A stretch of 64,000 bases of DNA from the NCBI RefSeq assembly GCF_037975245.1, contig NC_092580.1, forward strand, positions 24,695,001 through 24,759,000, read 5' to 3'. The position numbers were made by a program, and so were the translations under genes. The stretch comes from Apostichopus japonicus. Taxonomy: Eukaryota; Echinodermata; Holothuroidea; Aspidochirotida; Stichopodidae. The notes beneath the pieces are model-generated. The model did not search any database. It saw only the letters and a list, made by a program, of their open reading frames with translations, and was not told the origin of the DNA. Below are positions 21,740 through 32,632 of this stretch, one piece after another; position 1 is the stretch's first letter; every line of letters begins with the position of its first letter.

Positions 21740-24700
21740 CAGTACTGATTTCGCTTAACTCCCATTGAAAAAAAATCAACGATCTATAAAAAAAGTTGAA
21801 AATCGATAAAAAAAGTTGAAAATCGATAATAAACAAATAATTTCATTAAGATTTAGACTACTGCGGGCACGGTTGTCAACATAGTTTCAACGAAATTTCC
21901 ACGAAAGTTATCGCGATCAACAACCGCAAAGGCAATTCTAGACATATCAAGGTTGTGACCTACGTTGAATCCTTAGTGTAACTACAGCCGTTTTCAGACT
22001 ATACCAGAAGTGGCCGAGGAATATTACAAACGTTGCAAAAGTTTGATTGTATATAAGACAGAGTAAGTTCTGTACTAGGTGTTTGAAAAATTATTTGGCT
22101 AGGATAATAAAAACTGGTCTTGGTCGATCGTAACAAGTACTTAAGTTATAGGCTAGTATTAAACTAAGATAAGTTTAAGTAACTCACCAATGAACGCAGC
22201 GTCAGAAAAACAAGAACGTACTACAGTACCGTTTACCGCACTCACTTTTAAACCAAAAAATCTCCCCCCGGCTTCAATGCAAAATAAAAAACATCCTGTT
22301 ACTTTCCCCCTAACCAAGCTACTGTAAGTTGCCCGCGAATGCAGATGGACTGCCCTGGTAATTAAGGTCGCAGCCTGGGTCTGGGCCACCTACAGTATGC
22401 TGCTTACATGTGCATTCCCTACCCTGGATATCCCCAGCGACCAAACTTTTTTGAGAGGCCTAGTCCAATCATAAACATGGATTTGTCAAATTCACGCCTA
22501 CCATCTGTTAATTAGCATAGTATTTATCTTCGTGGGGGGTATAGCACTGCAGAACCTTTGGCTGGCTTACTCTAGAAGCAAACATTATTTTGCCCCTACT
22601 GTTCATAATGGAATGGATGTTACCTGTAACTAAGTTAATTGAAAACCAAATATTCGTTCATATATATAAGTAGCACAATCCAGCAGGGATAGAAAGTTTA
22701 TCTTGAATAAACCAATCAGAAGTTGTGCTATTAATAAAACTTGAAAACACCTGGCCAGCAAAAGAGTTGCAAACAATTGTTTCCATGACTACTAAGAAAA
22801 TAAAACAGTGGCTTGGGCCCAAGTTGGGGAGAAACCTGTGGAAAATGAATATATTTTCATTGCTTATTTGAGTATTGTATATTGGGAAGAGCTGATCAAA
22901 CATTACTGGGGAGGGCTTTCAACTGGCCTGACGGCATGTAAATTTATTTTAATGAGAAGGGGGTTTTTATGAGTCTCCGGGTATGCGTCACATGAGAAGT
23001 AAATGTTTTGTTTTTCGATTTTATCATCATTTTTCAAGTGGAACAGCTCATAAAATCATATCAATCAAATATCTTTCCTTAGTTTTACTAATCAGGAATG
23101 TTTGACAAGGCATGCAATGCATCGTTCGAAAATGTAATTTTAAACTAGAATTGAAAATGAACGACATAAAACAATATCTGTGAAGCGTGTGGAGCACAAC
23201 TTTGAATATTCGTTGTGAAAGAAAACATAATGAACAATGTTTACTGCGTAAATAAATGTTGCGGAACTGGTATAGAGAAATTACGTACTGCAGCTTACAT
23301 CAGAGAAGCTCATAAATGACACAGGTGGATAGAGCGCATCACAATTCGGTTTAGGAAATCCCCACACAGCTGACAAAAGTCGATATCTCCTTCCGTTTTC
23401 GAGTTATAGGCGATTTTGTGGCGATATGGTTTTCAGTATATTTTCATTCAATAAAGTCGTTTTTTTGTGTGTGTTATAAGGGTGTGACCTAACAGATATT
23501 TCACTAACCATTTAACCGTATAACCTGCCAGTAGGTTAAACTTTTAAGCGATGTTTCCCGATTGCGGCTTTCTCGACGTAATGTCACTCAACTTTTAATG
23601 AAAATAGGACATTATGAGTACAATAATTTAGGGTTTTTTTTTTCAAAAAAGTAGCAATTCAGGCAACAAGACGACGATCAATGTATGTTAATTACTAATT
23701 AGGCCCAATAATATTGCGAACATTACGTGTAATAATTGATGAAAAGAATAACACACCTGATCAGTATATCGTGGTCTTCAGAAGTTCAGATCACTGAATT
23801 TATATAACTCGGCCTTCGGCAACATCGTAACTTTTGAAGAAAAGAAACAATATATTTGTCTATCTATCACAAGATTTTAAACAAAAACTCGCCTAACTTA
23901 GCAATCTTACTCACCTTTCCTGCTTACTCATTAAAAGTCATGTTTAGAAAACAAATTACGCACGCACATGTTTTGCGATGGGTTGTAGCAGCCTCCAATT
24001 TCATTTTCTTTTTCTTGTGTCACATACATGATACAGTACTTTACATTTGATACAAAAGTTTCTTCAACAAAAGCTTCCCAAAATTGGTGTCGCAATAGGT
24101 TAAATTTTAACCGCGCAGTGCATTACCATTCATAATTTGCATATTACACCAAAATTTACACTCAGCGTCCAGATGGCGGAAGAATGTAACATCATGTTCA
24201 ATGTGTTGTGTCGTTCCCATGGTGCGATGAACTTGGGCAAGTTCAAATGTCAATGGCCTACTTATGTTCTATGACCAATGTCAGTGGGAATTATGTGTGT
24301 AAAAACTCAAATTTTTTCCACGTGTTATATATATATATAGAAGTTTTACGTAAGCGGAGCGAATTTTGGGGCGGCTCGTTGATTGTGAGGAAGCACTTAT
24401 CTAAGCATCAATATTTGTGAAAAATATCGGTTTATCATTTTCATTCATATTCTTTTATGTTTGCCGCAATCCCGCCCGCAATGCATGCACAGTATAATAC
24501 CATGTGTGGAAAAAATGGCTGTATACATGCGGACCTGAGAGAGCCAACTGGCCTTGTGTTGTTAATGTTATTACGATACTTTCTAGAACGACCATTTGCG
24601 TCTTTTGGCGTCGACATATTTTCACACGGGATTTCACCATGCCATTGCTCGGTGTACACGGGTGATATATGTCGCAAATATAATCTGAGAAAACGAATTG

Positions 24701-27700
24701 ACGACACTATCATGAGCTTGTGACTATTGGCCTACTACTATAGTTATATTGAACACATTATTCATGCCTAAAACATCGTTTTTCTGTTTTTTTATTGATG
24801 TTATATGCAAATTATGAATGGTACTGCGCAGTGCGATTAAAACTTAACCTATTGCGACACAAATTTTGGCTGTTGTTGAATTAACTTTTGTATCAAATGT
24901 AAGGTACTGTATCATGTATGTGACACAAGAGAAAGAAAATGAAATCGGAGGCTGCTCAAACCAGTTTCAACTTGATTTTTACAACCCATCGCACAACACG
25001 TGCGTGCGTTATTTGTTTTCTTAACATGACTTTTAATAAGTAAGCAGGAAAGGTGGGTAAGTTTACTAATTTAGGCGAGTTTTTGTTAAAAATCTTGTGA
25101 TAGATAGACAAATATATTGTTTTTTTCTTCAAAAGTTACGATGTTGCCGAAGGCCGAGTGATATAAATTCAGTGATCTGAACTTCTGAACACCACGAATA
25201 CTGATCATGTGTGTTATTCTTTTCAGCAATTATTACACGAAAGGTTCGCAATATTATTGGGCCTAATTAGTAATTAACATACATTGATCGAGTGTCTTGT
25301 TGCCTGAATTGCTACCTGCTGGGGAAAAAAAACCTTAATTATTGTACTCATTATGTCCTATTTTCATTAAAAGTCGAGTGACCGTGCGTCGGAAAAAACC
25401 GCGATCGGGAAACGGCGTTTAAACGTTAAACCGACCGGCAGGCGATACGGTGAAACGGTTAGCGAAATATCTGTTGGGTCACACACCCTTACTTAAACAC
25501 ACACAAAAACGACCTTATTGAATGAAAATATACTAAAAACCATATCGCAAAAACACAAAATCGCTTATAACTCGAAAACGGAAGGAGATATCGACTTTTG
25601 TCGGCTGTAAAGGGATTTCCTAAACCGAATTTTGATGCGCTCTATCCACCTCTGTCATTTATGAGCATCTCTGACGTAAGCTGCAGTACGTAATTATTCT
25701 ATACCAGTTCCGCGAAATTTATTTACTGTACGCAATAAGCATCGTTCGCTATGTTTTCTTTCACAACGAATATTCAAAGTTGTGCTCCACACGCTTCACA
25801 GATATTGTTTTATGTCGTTCATTTTCAATTCTACTTTAAAATTACCTTTTTCGAACGATGCATTGCATGCTTTATTAAACATTCCTGATTAGTAAAACTA
25901 AGGAAGGATATTCAAATATGTATTATTTTCATTTGATATGATTTTATGAGCTGTTCCACTTGAAAGACGATGATAAAACCGAAAAACAAAAACATTCACT
26001 TCTCATGTGACGCATACCGGGAGACTCATAAAAACTCCCCCTTCTCATTAAATTAAATGTACATGCCGTCAGGCCAGTTGAAAGCCGTCAGGCTAGTTGA
26101 AAGCCCTCCCTACTAATGTTTGATCAGCTCTTCCCAATGTACAATACTCAAATAAGCAATGAAAATATATTCATTTTCCACAGATTTCTACCCAACGTGG
26201 GCCCCAAGTCACTGCTTTATTTTCTTAGTAGTCATGGATACAATTGTTTGCAACTCTCTTGCTGGCCAGGTGTTTCAAGTTTTATTAATAGCACGACTTC
26301 TGATTGGTTCATTCAAGATAAACTTTCTATCCCTGCTGGATTGTTCTACTTATAATATGAATAAATATTTGGTTTTCAGGTAACATCCATTCCATTACGA
26401 ACAGTAGGGGTAAAATAATGTTTGCTTCTAGAGGCAGCCAGCCAAAGGTTCAGATAAATACTATGCTAATTAACAGATGGTAGGCGTGAATTTGACAAAG
26501 CCAGGTTTATGATTGGACTAAGCCTCTCAAAAAAAGTTTGGTGGTGGGGATATCCAGGGTAGGGAATACACATGTTAGCAGCAAACTGCAGGTGGCCCAG
26601 ACCCAGGCTGCGACCTAAATACCAGGGCAGTCCATCTGCATTCGCGGGCAACTTACAGTAACGGGTTAGGGGGAAAATAACAGGATGTTTTTTTATTTTT
26701 GCGTGCATTGAAGCTGGGGGAGATTTTTTGTACGGAATGCGCTCTCAGAAAAGTTTGTTTAGTGAGTGATGTTCTGTAGTAAACGGTACTGTAGTACGTC
26801 AAGTAACACAGGAATTTATTGGAAATAAAGATCTCTTTGATATCCAGCTACGACTGTTTCATTGTGGATATTTTTTTTTATTTCTAGTTTTTCTGACGCT
26901 GCGTTCCTTGGTGAGCTAACCTAAACTTATCTTAGTTTAATACTAGCCTATAACTTAAGAGTCGTAGAATGTGCTTATTACCATCGATCAAGATTAGTTT
27001 TTATTATCCTAGCCAAATCATTTTTCAAACACCTAGTAAAGAACTTACTCTATCTACAATCAAACTTTTGTAACATTTGTAATATTCCTCTACAACTTCT
27101 GGTAGAGTCTGAAAACGGCTGTAGTTAAACTAAGGATTCAACGCAAGTCACAACCTTGATATGTCTAGAATTGCCTTTGCGGTTTTTGATCGCGATAACT
27201 TTCGTGGAATTTTCGTTGAAACTTCGTTGACAACCCGTGCCCGCAGTAGTCTAAATCTTGTCAACGAAATTATTCGTTTTTAACCGATTTTCAACTTTTT
27301 TTATCGATTTTCAACGTTTTTTATCGATCGTTGATTTTTTTTCAACGGGAGTTAAGCAAAATCAGTACTGTAATCGTTTAAACGGTCACACCCTTAGAGT
27401 GTTATCTTGTTCGGAAATGATCCGAAATGAAAGTAATAACTGTTAAGTTTTTCCACTTTTTGGTATAAAATTATTCCATCAAAGTTAACCTGATTAACAT
27501 GTCTCATGCCAAATCTATATTAAACAAACTAGAAAAAAATAAAAAGAGAAAACGCATTTTTGAAAAATGGAAGCGTCCTAGCAGAATGGGCGGGCATCTT
27601 TATTTTGCTTCAAGTAACATGTTTTCGCTCGGAAACAAAGTTTCATACTTCAACTCTAATAAAAAAACAAATTTACATCTCTTAAGAATAACTATTTTTC

Positions 27701-28225
27701 GCAATCTGCAAGTAAACCAAGTTTATTTATGTCCATTCATTATTTTAATGGTTAAACAGCACTCCAACTTATCTGGAAGGGTGCCTCATGGTACATAGCT
27801 TGTACTGCAACCTCCAAGATAGCCTGGCAAAGTTAAGACTTATGTCACTGTGTTTGGGGTTCAGTCAGAAAACGTCCCCCATCAGTTTTACTACATGTTT
27901 CTTTGAGTGTTACTACTCATGCAAGCCTGAGAATGCTTTTGTAAATATTCTTGCTTTCAAACGACTGTACCAAAGTCTAATTGATATTAATAAACGAAGT
28001 TACGCGTTTTCCGACGTTTCGCTTTACCACATATTGAACTTCTATTTCGTTTAAAAAAGAATTTCAACGCATCGTTGAAAATTCCACGTAGGAAATGACT
28101 GAGATCACCAATCGTTAAAATTCGTGGAATTTCGATAAAAATCTGCAAATTTCGATAAAAAACGAAGAAATTTGTTTATTTTCCTTTTAACAAATTTCAA
28201 CAGGAGTTAAGCGAAATCAGTACTG
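21740..28225. mobile_element. 6.49-kb foldback DNA element A, TA target duplication
   Basis: Both ends read CAGTACTGATTTCGCTTAAC inward (the right end after reverse complement), flanked by TA. Arms 21740-24147 and 24806-27370 are inverted copies of each other around a 660-bp spacer, and a second complete end occurs internally at 27363-27370. The last 0.74 kb before 28225 matches the left end of element B in reverse. Near the ends, CGATTTTCAAC and TTTTTTATCGAT repeat. TA duplication and a CAGT...TTCGCTTA end recall the pogo/Tc1-mariner group (from memory). No transposase frame is present, so it is non-autonomous. Confidence 0.75.
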
Positions 28226-28227
28226 TA

Positions 28228-28605
28228 AATGAAATACCTGAGACACCCACCTGCAGCAAACGTTTATGGTCCACTCAGTTTCAGACTTCCACTCAAAAAG
28301 CAGAGGTAGTCAATAATGCTTTCGAGTTTCCAATACAAAACATAGCACAAACATTTCACGCAACAGTCAGTACAGGGACCACAGTGCCACAAACATTACA
28401 AATAAAGGGCCTGAAGAGTCCATAGCCAGGAAGATGGAAGCTGCAGGATTAGAGGTGAGCTCAAATAGTCCATGTATCCAGACTCTGAAACAGATGCAAA
28501 GGAAACAACAGTATGATAGACTATATAAGAGAGACAGAGCATACAGAAGGAGGAGAGTACAACTCAGAGAGAGAGAGAGTACAAGCTACATGGTAGAACT
28601 AAAAA
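28228..28605 (+). pseudogene. Broken transposase, 3' part after the insertion
   Basis: It follows directly on the TA at the right end of the foldback element. A basic stretch near 28490-28580 (QRKQQYDRLYKRDRAYRRRR) looks like the C-terminus of the transposase whose 5' part ends at 21737. It is joined to a partial copy of the TTAAGGTAGC-type repeat at 28606. Confidence 0.4.
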
Positions 28606-28735
28606 TATAAACCAGTCCAGTGATTGATGACATATCAAAAAAGATGTCTCCTGTTGCTTTTTGGCACTTTTTCTGAAGAAGCACACTTGGTGCGGATTGA
28701 TATAGAAGCTAATAGGAGTATGCCAGCTTAAGTAA
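28606..28735. mobile_element. Partial TTAAGGTAGC-type element, copy b (right end)
   Basis: It matches the last 120 bp of the other copies, including CTAATAGGAGTATGCCAGCT and TTAAG. Homology with copy a continues about 70 bp further on the right, so both sit in a larger repeat. Confidence 0.55.
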
Positions 28736-29041
28736 CAGTTGACATTTCTAAAATCCACTTTAAACCTCTTTTTATGATAGTTTCAGAAGTAATGACTTAT
28801 ATCATATTTGTTTATCTCTGTCTATTGTGTGAATCTTCATATGGTGTCTCACACATGTTGTACAGTCTATATGAATAATACAGTACTGACCTTTAAACAA
28901 GTGAGAGCCCAATGGTTGACATATTCCCTAGTGTGATTAGAAGTCATTCCATCAGCATGGCTGGCATCTACTGCATGTCTAAATTGTGCTTGGGTCCACA
29001 GAATGTGTTTTAAGCACAGTCCCTCAGTTGGTGCTACTTAC

Positions 29042-29123
29042 CCCCTCTGGTGGAAACTTGACGCAAGTTGGCCTTCTTCCCTCTGAAAATGTGATCACTT
29101 CCTGTATCGAGTAAACTCTGGCC
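29042..29123 (-). CDS. Possible exon of an unassigned gene
   Basis: On the minus strand TCTTTCATTTTAG precedes and GAGGGG/GTAAGT follows an 82-bp segment. Two frames are open; one reads ARVYSIQEVITFSEGRRPTC then VKFPPEG. Splice sites are strong but the gene is unknown and no phase-matched neighbour was found. Confidence 0.3.
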
Positions 29124-29386
29124 CTAAAATGAAAGAGAAAAGTTACTTGTTACTTTGGCACTGCTCTTCAAAGGTATTTTGTCAGATTTTGTTGCGAAAA
29201 CTACTCAGGAGAGCTATGTACTAGCTGTGACCAGATCTAGAATGAGGGCGCTGTTCAAACAACATTCCAAACTAGTTGTAGTCCATCATATTGACTAGTT
29301 TCTCAGTGTAAGTCTTGTCTTGTATCAGTCTATGTGCAGCTATTCAACTGCTTAGACTTCCAATAAATGCTTACAAACAAAACTAG

Positions 29387-29947
29387 TGAATAGGTCACTG
29401 GAAAATTGGTATATTTTAAGGATAAAAACTGATTAGTATTCAGAAGAATGGGTAGAAGGAAAGGCATGTTTGATAGGCATGCAACGACCTTCAAGCCAGG
29501 TAACAGGTTTGGCTTTACTGCTTGAACAGCTGCTGAAGCTGATGCCAATTGCACTGTTGATATTCCTAGCTCTTCTGATACAGATATGGCAACTAATTCC
29601 TCTTGCAAACCTGCTTATAGAAGGCTCGACAAGGAAGAGTATGAGAGAGTAATTAACCCAGCAGATAAAGGACATGAGATATTTTCAACTCAGTCACAAC
29701 AAACCATGTTTGCAGAATCTACAGGAAACAGGTTAGTTAATTTGCAAGCCCTATTAAGGGCCTATCACAGTGCTATGATGGCTCACAGAGAGACAAGCAA
29801 TGGATGTGGGGACGACCCTATAGGTCTTTCTGATATGGAAGAATTGTAGGACTTGAATCAAAGGTTGTGTTTGGAATCCCTATGTAGCTACAAGAGTGAA
29901 CTCTTGTCCATCTAAAAAGCTTAAAAAAACAGTAACAAACCTGGCAA
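29387..29947 (+). pseudogene. Second copy of the broken transposase 5' part
   Basis: From GTGAATAGGTCACTGG it parallels 20411-20700 (MFDRHATTFKPGNRFGFTA, then a stop). It keeps an extra segment with AYRRLDKEEYERVINPA absent from the first copy. A TTAAGGTAGC-type element interrupts it at 29949, after AACCTGGCAAGAATCC. Confidence 0.5.
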
Positions 29948-29948
29948 G

Positions 29949-30428
29949 AATCCTTCAGGTAGCATACGCCCATTAAAAGTGACTTACACACTAAATCACA
30001 AAAGTAATGTGGTCTCTAAGTCTAGATAGAAGTTTTCACTAGCTAAACGCTACCCATCACCGGATAGCTGTCAAGTTGGCCTTTTATGGCACCATCAATT
30101 TTCCATATCATGACCATGTAGATTTTTTGCTATCCGAGCTGGAAGTTTTTGTCACTTGTAAACAAACCTCTTCACTCAGTGGTAAACAATTTTCCTATGC
30201 TGCTCCTGGGAGGCCTTAAAGGGGTCTGAAATGGCCTCATTTGACACAATTTTCTCACTACATGTACTTCCATTCATGCTCTTCAACATGCAAGCCACAA
30301 AAAACTAGGTCATGATTGATAACAGGTCACAAAAGATGTTCCCCTGCTGCTTTTTGGCACTTTTCTTGAAGGAGAAAAATAAAGCGGACTGATATAGACT
30401 CTAATAGGAGTATGCCACCTTAAGTGAG
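29949..30428. mobile_element. Interspersed TTAAGGTAGCATAC-type element, copy c
   Basis: Close to copy d at 41209. Homology continues to about 30600, through TTTTAGGTCTATAAAGATGT and CAATACTGTGTAAGCAG. That extension gives an uninterrupted version of the site where copy d carries a LINE insertion. Confidence 0.7.
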
Positions 30429-30599
30429 AGATGAATTTTTTTTTAATACCAATATGATACTTTTTAGTCATCACAATATAAACCACAACAAAATTCTATG
30501 CAATTATCATTTTAGGTCTATAAAGATGTATTTTCAGAGATTTCAGTATGCAAGGTGCAGTGTGTAAACACACATATGAGCAATACTGTGTAAGCAGTA

Positions 30600-31000
30600 A
30601 CCAGGTCTACGTCTGCAACAACATTTCCAGTCACCAATTTTGATAAGCTTGACCAATTTGGGTGCATCTATGATTCCTGCAGGTTGTATTGGTATCCCTG
30701 ATCACAGTCCACTTGGTCTGGCTTGCCCTACTGTACCTGCAGAAACGTCATCCAGAGAAGGGTCAGCAGGGAGGGTTTTTTCGTCTCTGGCTCTGAAAAG
30801 TGATGAAAACTACTTTTGATTAGCTCAGCTGATTCCTCCCAAACTGACCTACTGTACAGGACATACCCCAATGTATTCCTGAACTGTTTGGAATATGTTA
30901 AACTGATATTGCATGTCACTCCAGTGCAACTGTTAAGTTACTAAGAATTGAAGGTGTTCTTTGCCAAAACTGGATCATCAGGATTTGTAAACCACAGCCT
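30600..31000. other. Unique-looking DNA before the gypsy element
   Basis: I see no gene or repeat here. Confidence 0.45.
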
Positions 31001-31005
31001 CACTG

Positions 31006-31107
31006 TGTGACAAGTACAGTACATTTATGTAGCTGATCAATATGAGCTACCCTACTTGCTCTTCATATTACACACTACGACACGCTTGACGACCACAAAC
31101 TGAAACA
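31006..31107 (+). repeat. 5' LTR, internally deleted (102 bp)
   Basis: Begins TGTGACAAGTAC and ends AACTGAAACA. It matches the 190-bp 3' LTR except for a 93-base deletion after TACGA and a 5-base duplication (AGTAC). The deleted part includes the AATAAA signal seen in the 3' LTR. Confidence 0.85.
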
Positions 31108-31120
31108 TGGTGTCAGAAGT
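31108..31120 (+). other. Primer binding site
   Basis: TGGTGTCAGAAGT follows the LTR directly. This is the usual TGG start of a tRNA-complementary PBS; I do not assign the tRNA. Confidence 0.7.
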
Positions 31121-31594
31121 AAACTTAAGATAATTTCGAGGAACATTCTTGCGAGATTCTAAGGACTGATCACCCAAAAATCACCGTGAATTAGTCAGCA
31201 ATTCGGTAAGATTCCGCTATGCAAATGCAACTTTAGAATAGCATACACAGTATCGTATGTATAGGACTATGCGATAAAACAGTACAGTAATCCGAGACGC
31301 AACGTAGAATGCAGTGTGATGTGGTAAGCAAAGAAAGGAACTGCAGATTGTACGCTAAACTATAACAGTAAGATATAACTGTGTTCGACTAGTTCATAAT
31401 GCAACGAAGGGGAACACACTGCAGCACGGTGATAATACAGTAGTAAAGCCTTGTGAAACAACAGTCTGGTGAGGTGAAAATAAGAAAAGAAAACAATCAA
31501 TACAAAACCGTGTACACGTTGGAGAATTAAAATTAACATTCAGACGATTCCTGAAATAAATTCTGCCAGAAGGATCGCGAGGTACAATAACAGT

Positions 31595-32632
31595 ATGGAT
31601 AAAGTTCCCCCACCAGAGAAGATTGATTTTGCTTCTCCCAAACTGGCAAGCAGATGGCAACACTGGAAAGAAGAATTCAAGCTACATGCAGAACTGGCAA
31701 TGTCTGACAAAGATGATAAGTTAAAGGAAAAATGTGCCTCTATCTTATGGGCACTACCGGACGTGAGATATATGAGACTATAAAACCGGTACCAGCTGCA
31801 GGCGCTGCCGATGTTTGCCCGAAAATTGGAGAGCTCCTCACACTCTTTGATGCCCACTGCAACCCAAAGCAAAATGAAACTGTAGAAAGATACAAATTCT
31901 TCACAAGATTTCAGGAGCCAGGGGAGCAGTTGGACAGATACATCACTGAACTCAAAGTCCTGGCACAAACATGTAACTTTGAATCATTGCATGACCCGCT
32001 TGTCCGGATAGGATCGTGTGTGGTATCACAAATTCGGCACTCAGAGAGCGATTACTACGAGCACAGAAACTTACCCTGAAATCATGCGAGGATATGTGCC
32101 AGTCGGCGAAACTATCCAGAGAAAGGATAAGGACCATCTAGAGACGAAAACAGAGGTGCACGCGCTCTGACAAAGTGGGCAAGACGACAGACTTCAGAAA
32201 TGCAAGTACTGTGGGAACAGACACGTCTTTGGGAAGTACCAGTGTCCTGCATATGGAAAGACCTGTTCCAAATGCGACAGGAAGAACCATTTTGCAGCTC
32301 AATGCAGAACAGCTACACGCAAAGCGTCAGCGAGCGGATCCCAACGGAGTGGACCCAAAAGGGGCAATATGAAACGGAAACCGTGGGTAAATGCTATAGC
32401 GGAAGGTGCATCCAACGTTGGCGACAGTTCCTCCGAGTCCCTCTCAGATGACGACTTCGAGGACGTCAATACGGTGAACCTGCTCACTCCTCCAAAGACA
32501 GAGAACAATATAAACTATATTAACTATAAGCAACAAAGTCACATTTACGCTGACATGAGTATAGATGAAGTAAGAGTCACTTTCAAATTGATAGCGGGGC
32601 AACCTGCAACATCTTACCAAGCTCAGTTATGA
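31595..32632 (+). pseudogene. gag: gag remnant with two zinc knuckles
   Basis: Capsid-like start MDKVPPPEKIDF at 31595, then a shift near 31750 into another frame (to 32079), and a shift back near 32090-32190. The nucleocapsid part near 32200-32310 has CKYC...H...C and CSKC....H....C motifs. A further shift just upstream of the protease DSG site (near 32590) breaks gag from pol. Confidence 0.8.

Noticed and set aside
24457-24723. 88-codon frame in the spacer of element A as a possible transposon gene
   Set aside because: The matching region of element B (about 36890-37150) reads through a different frame, so coding is not conserved.
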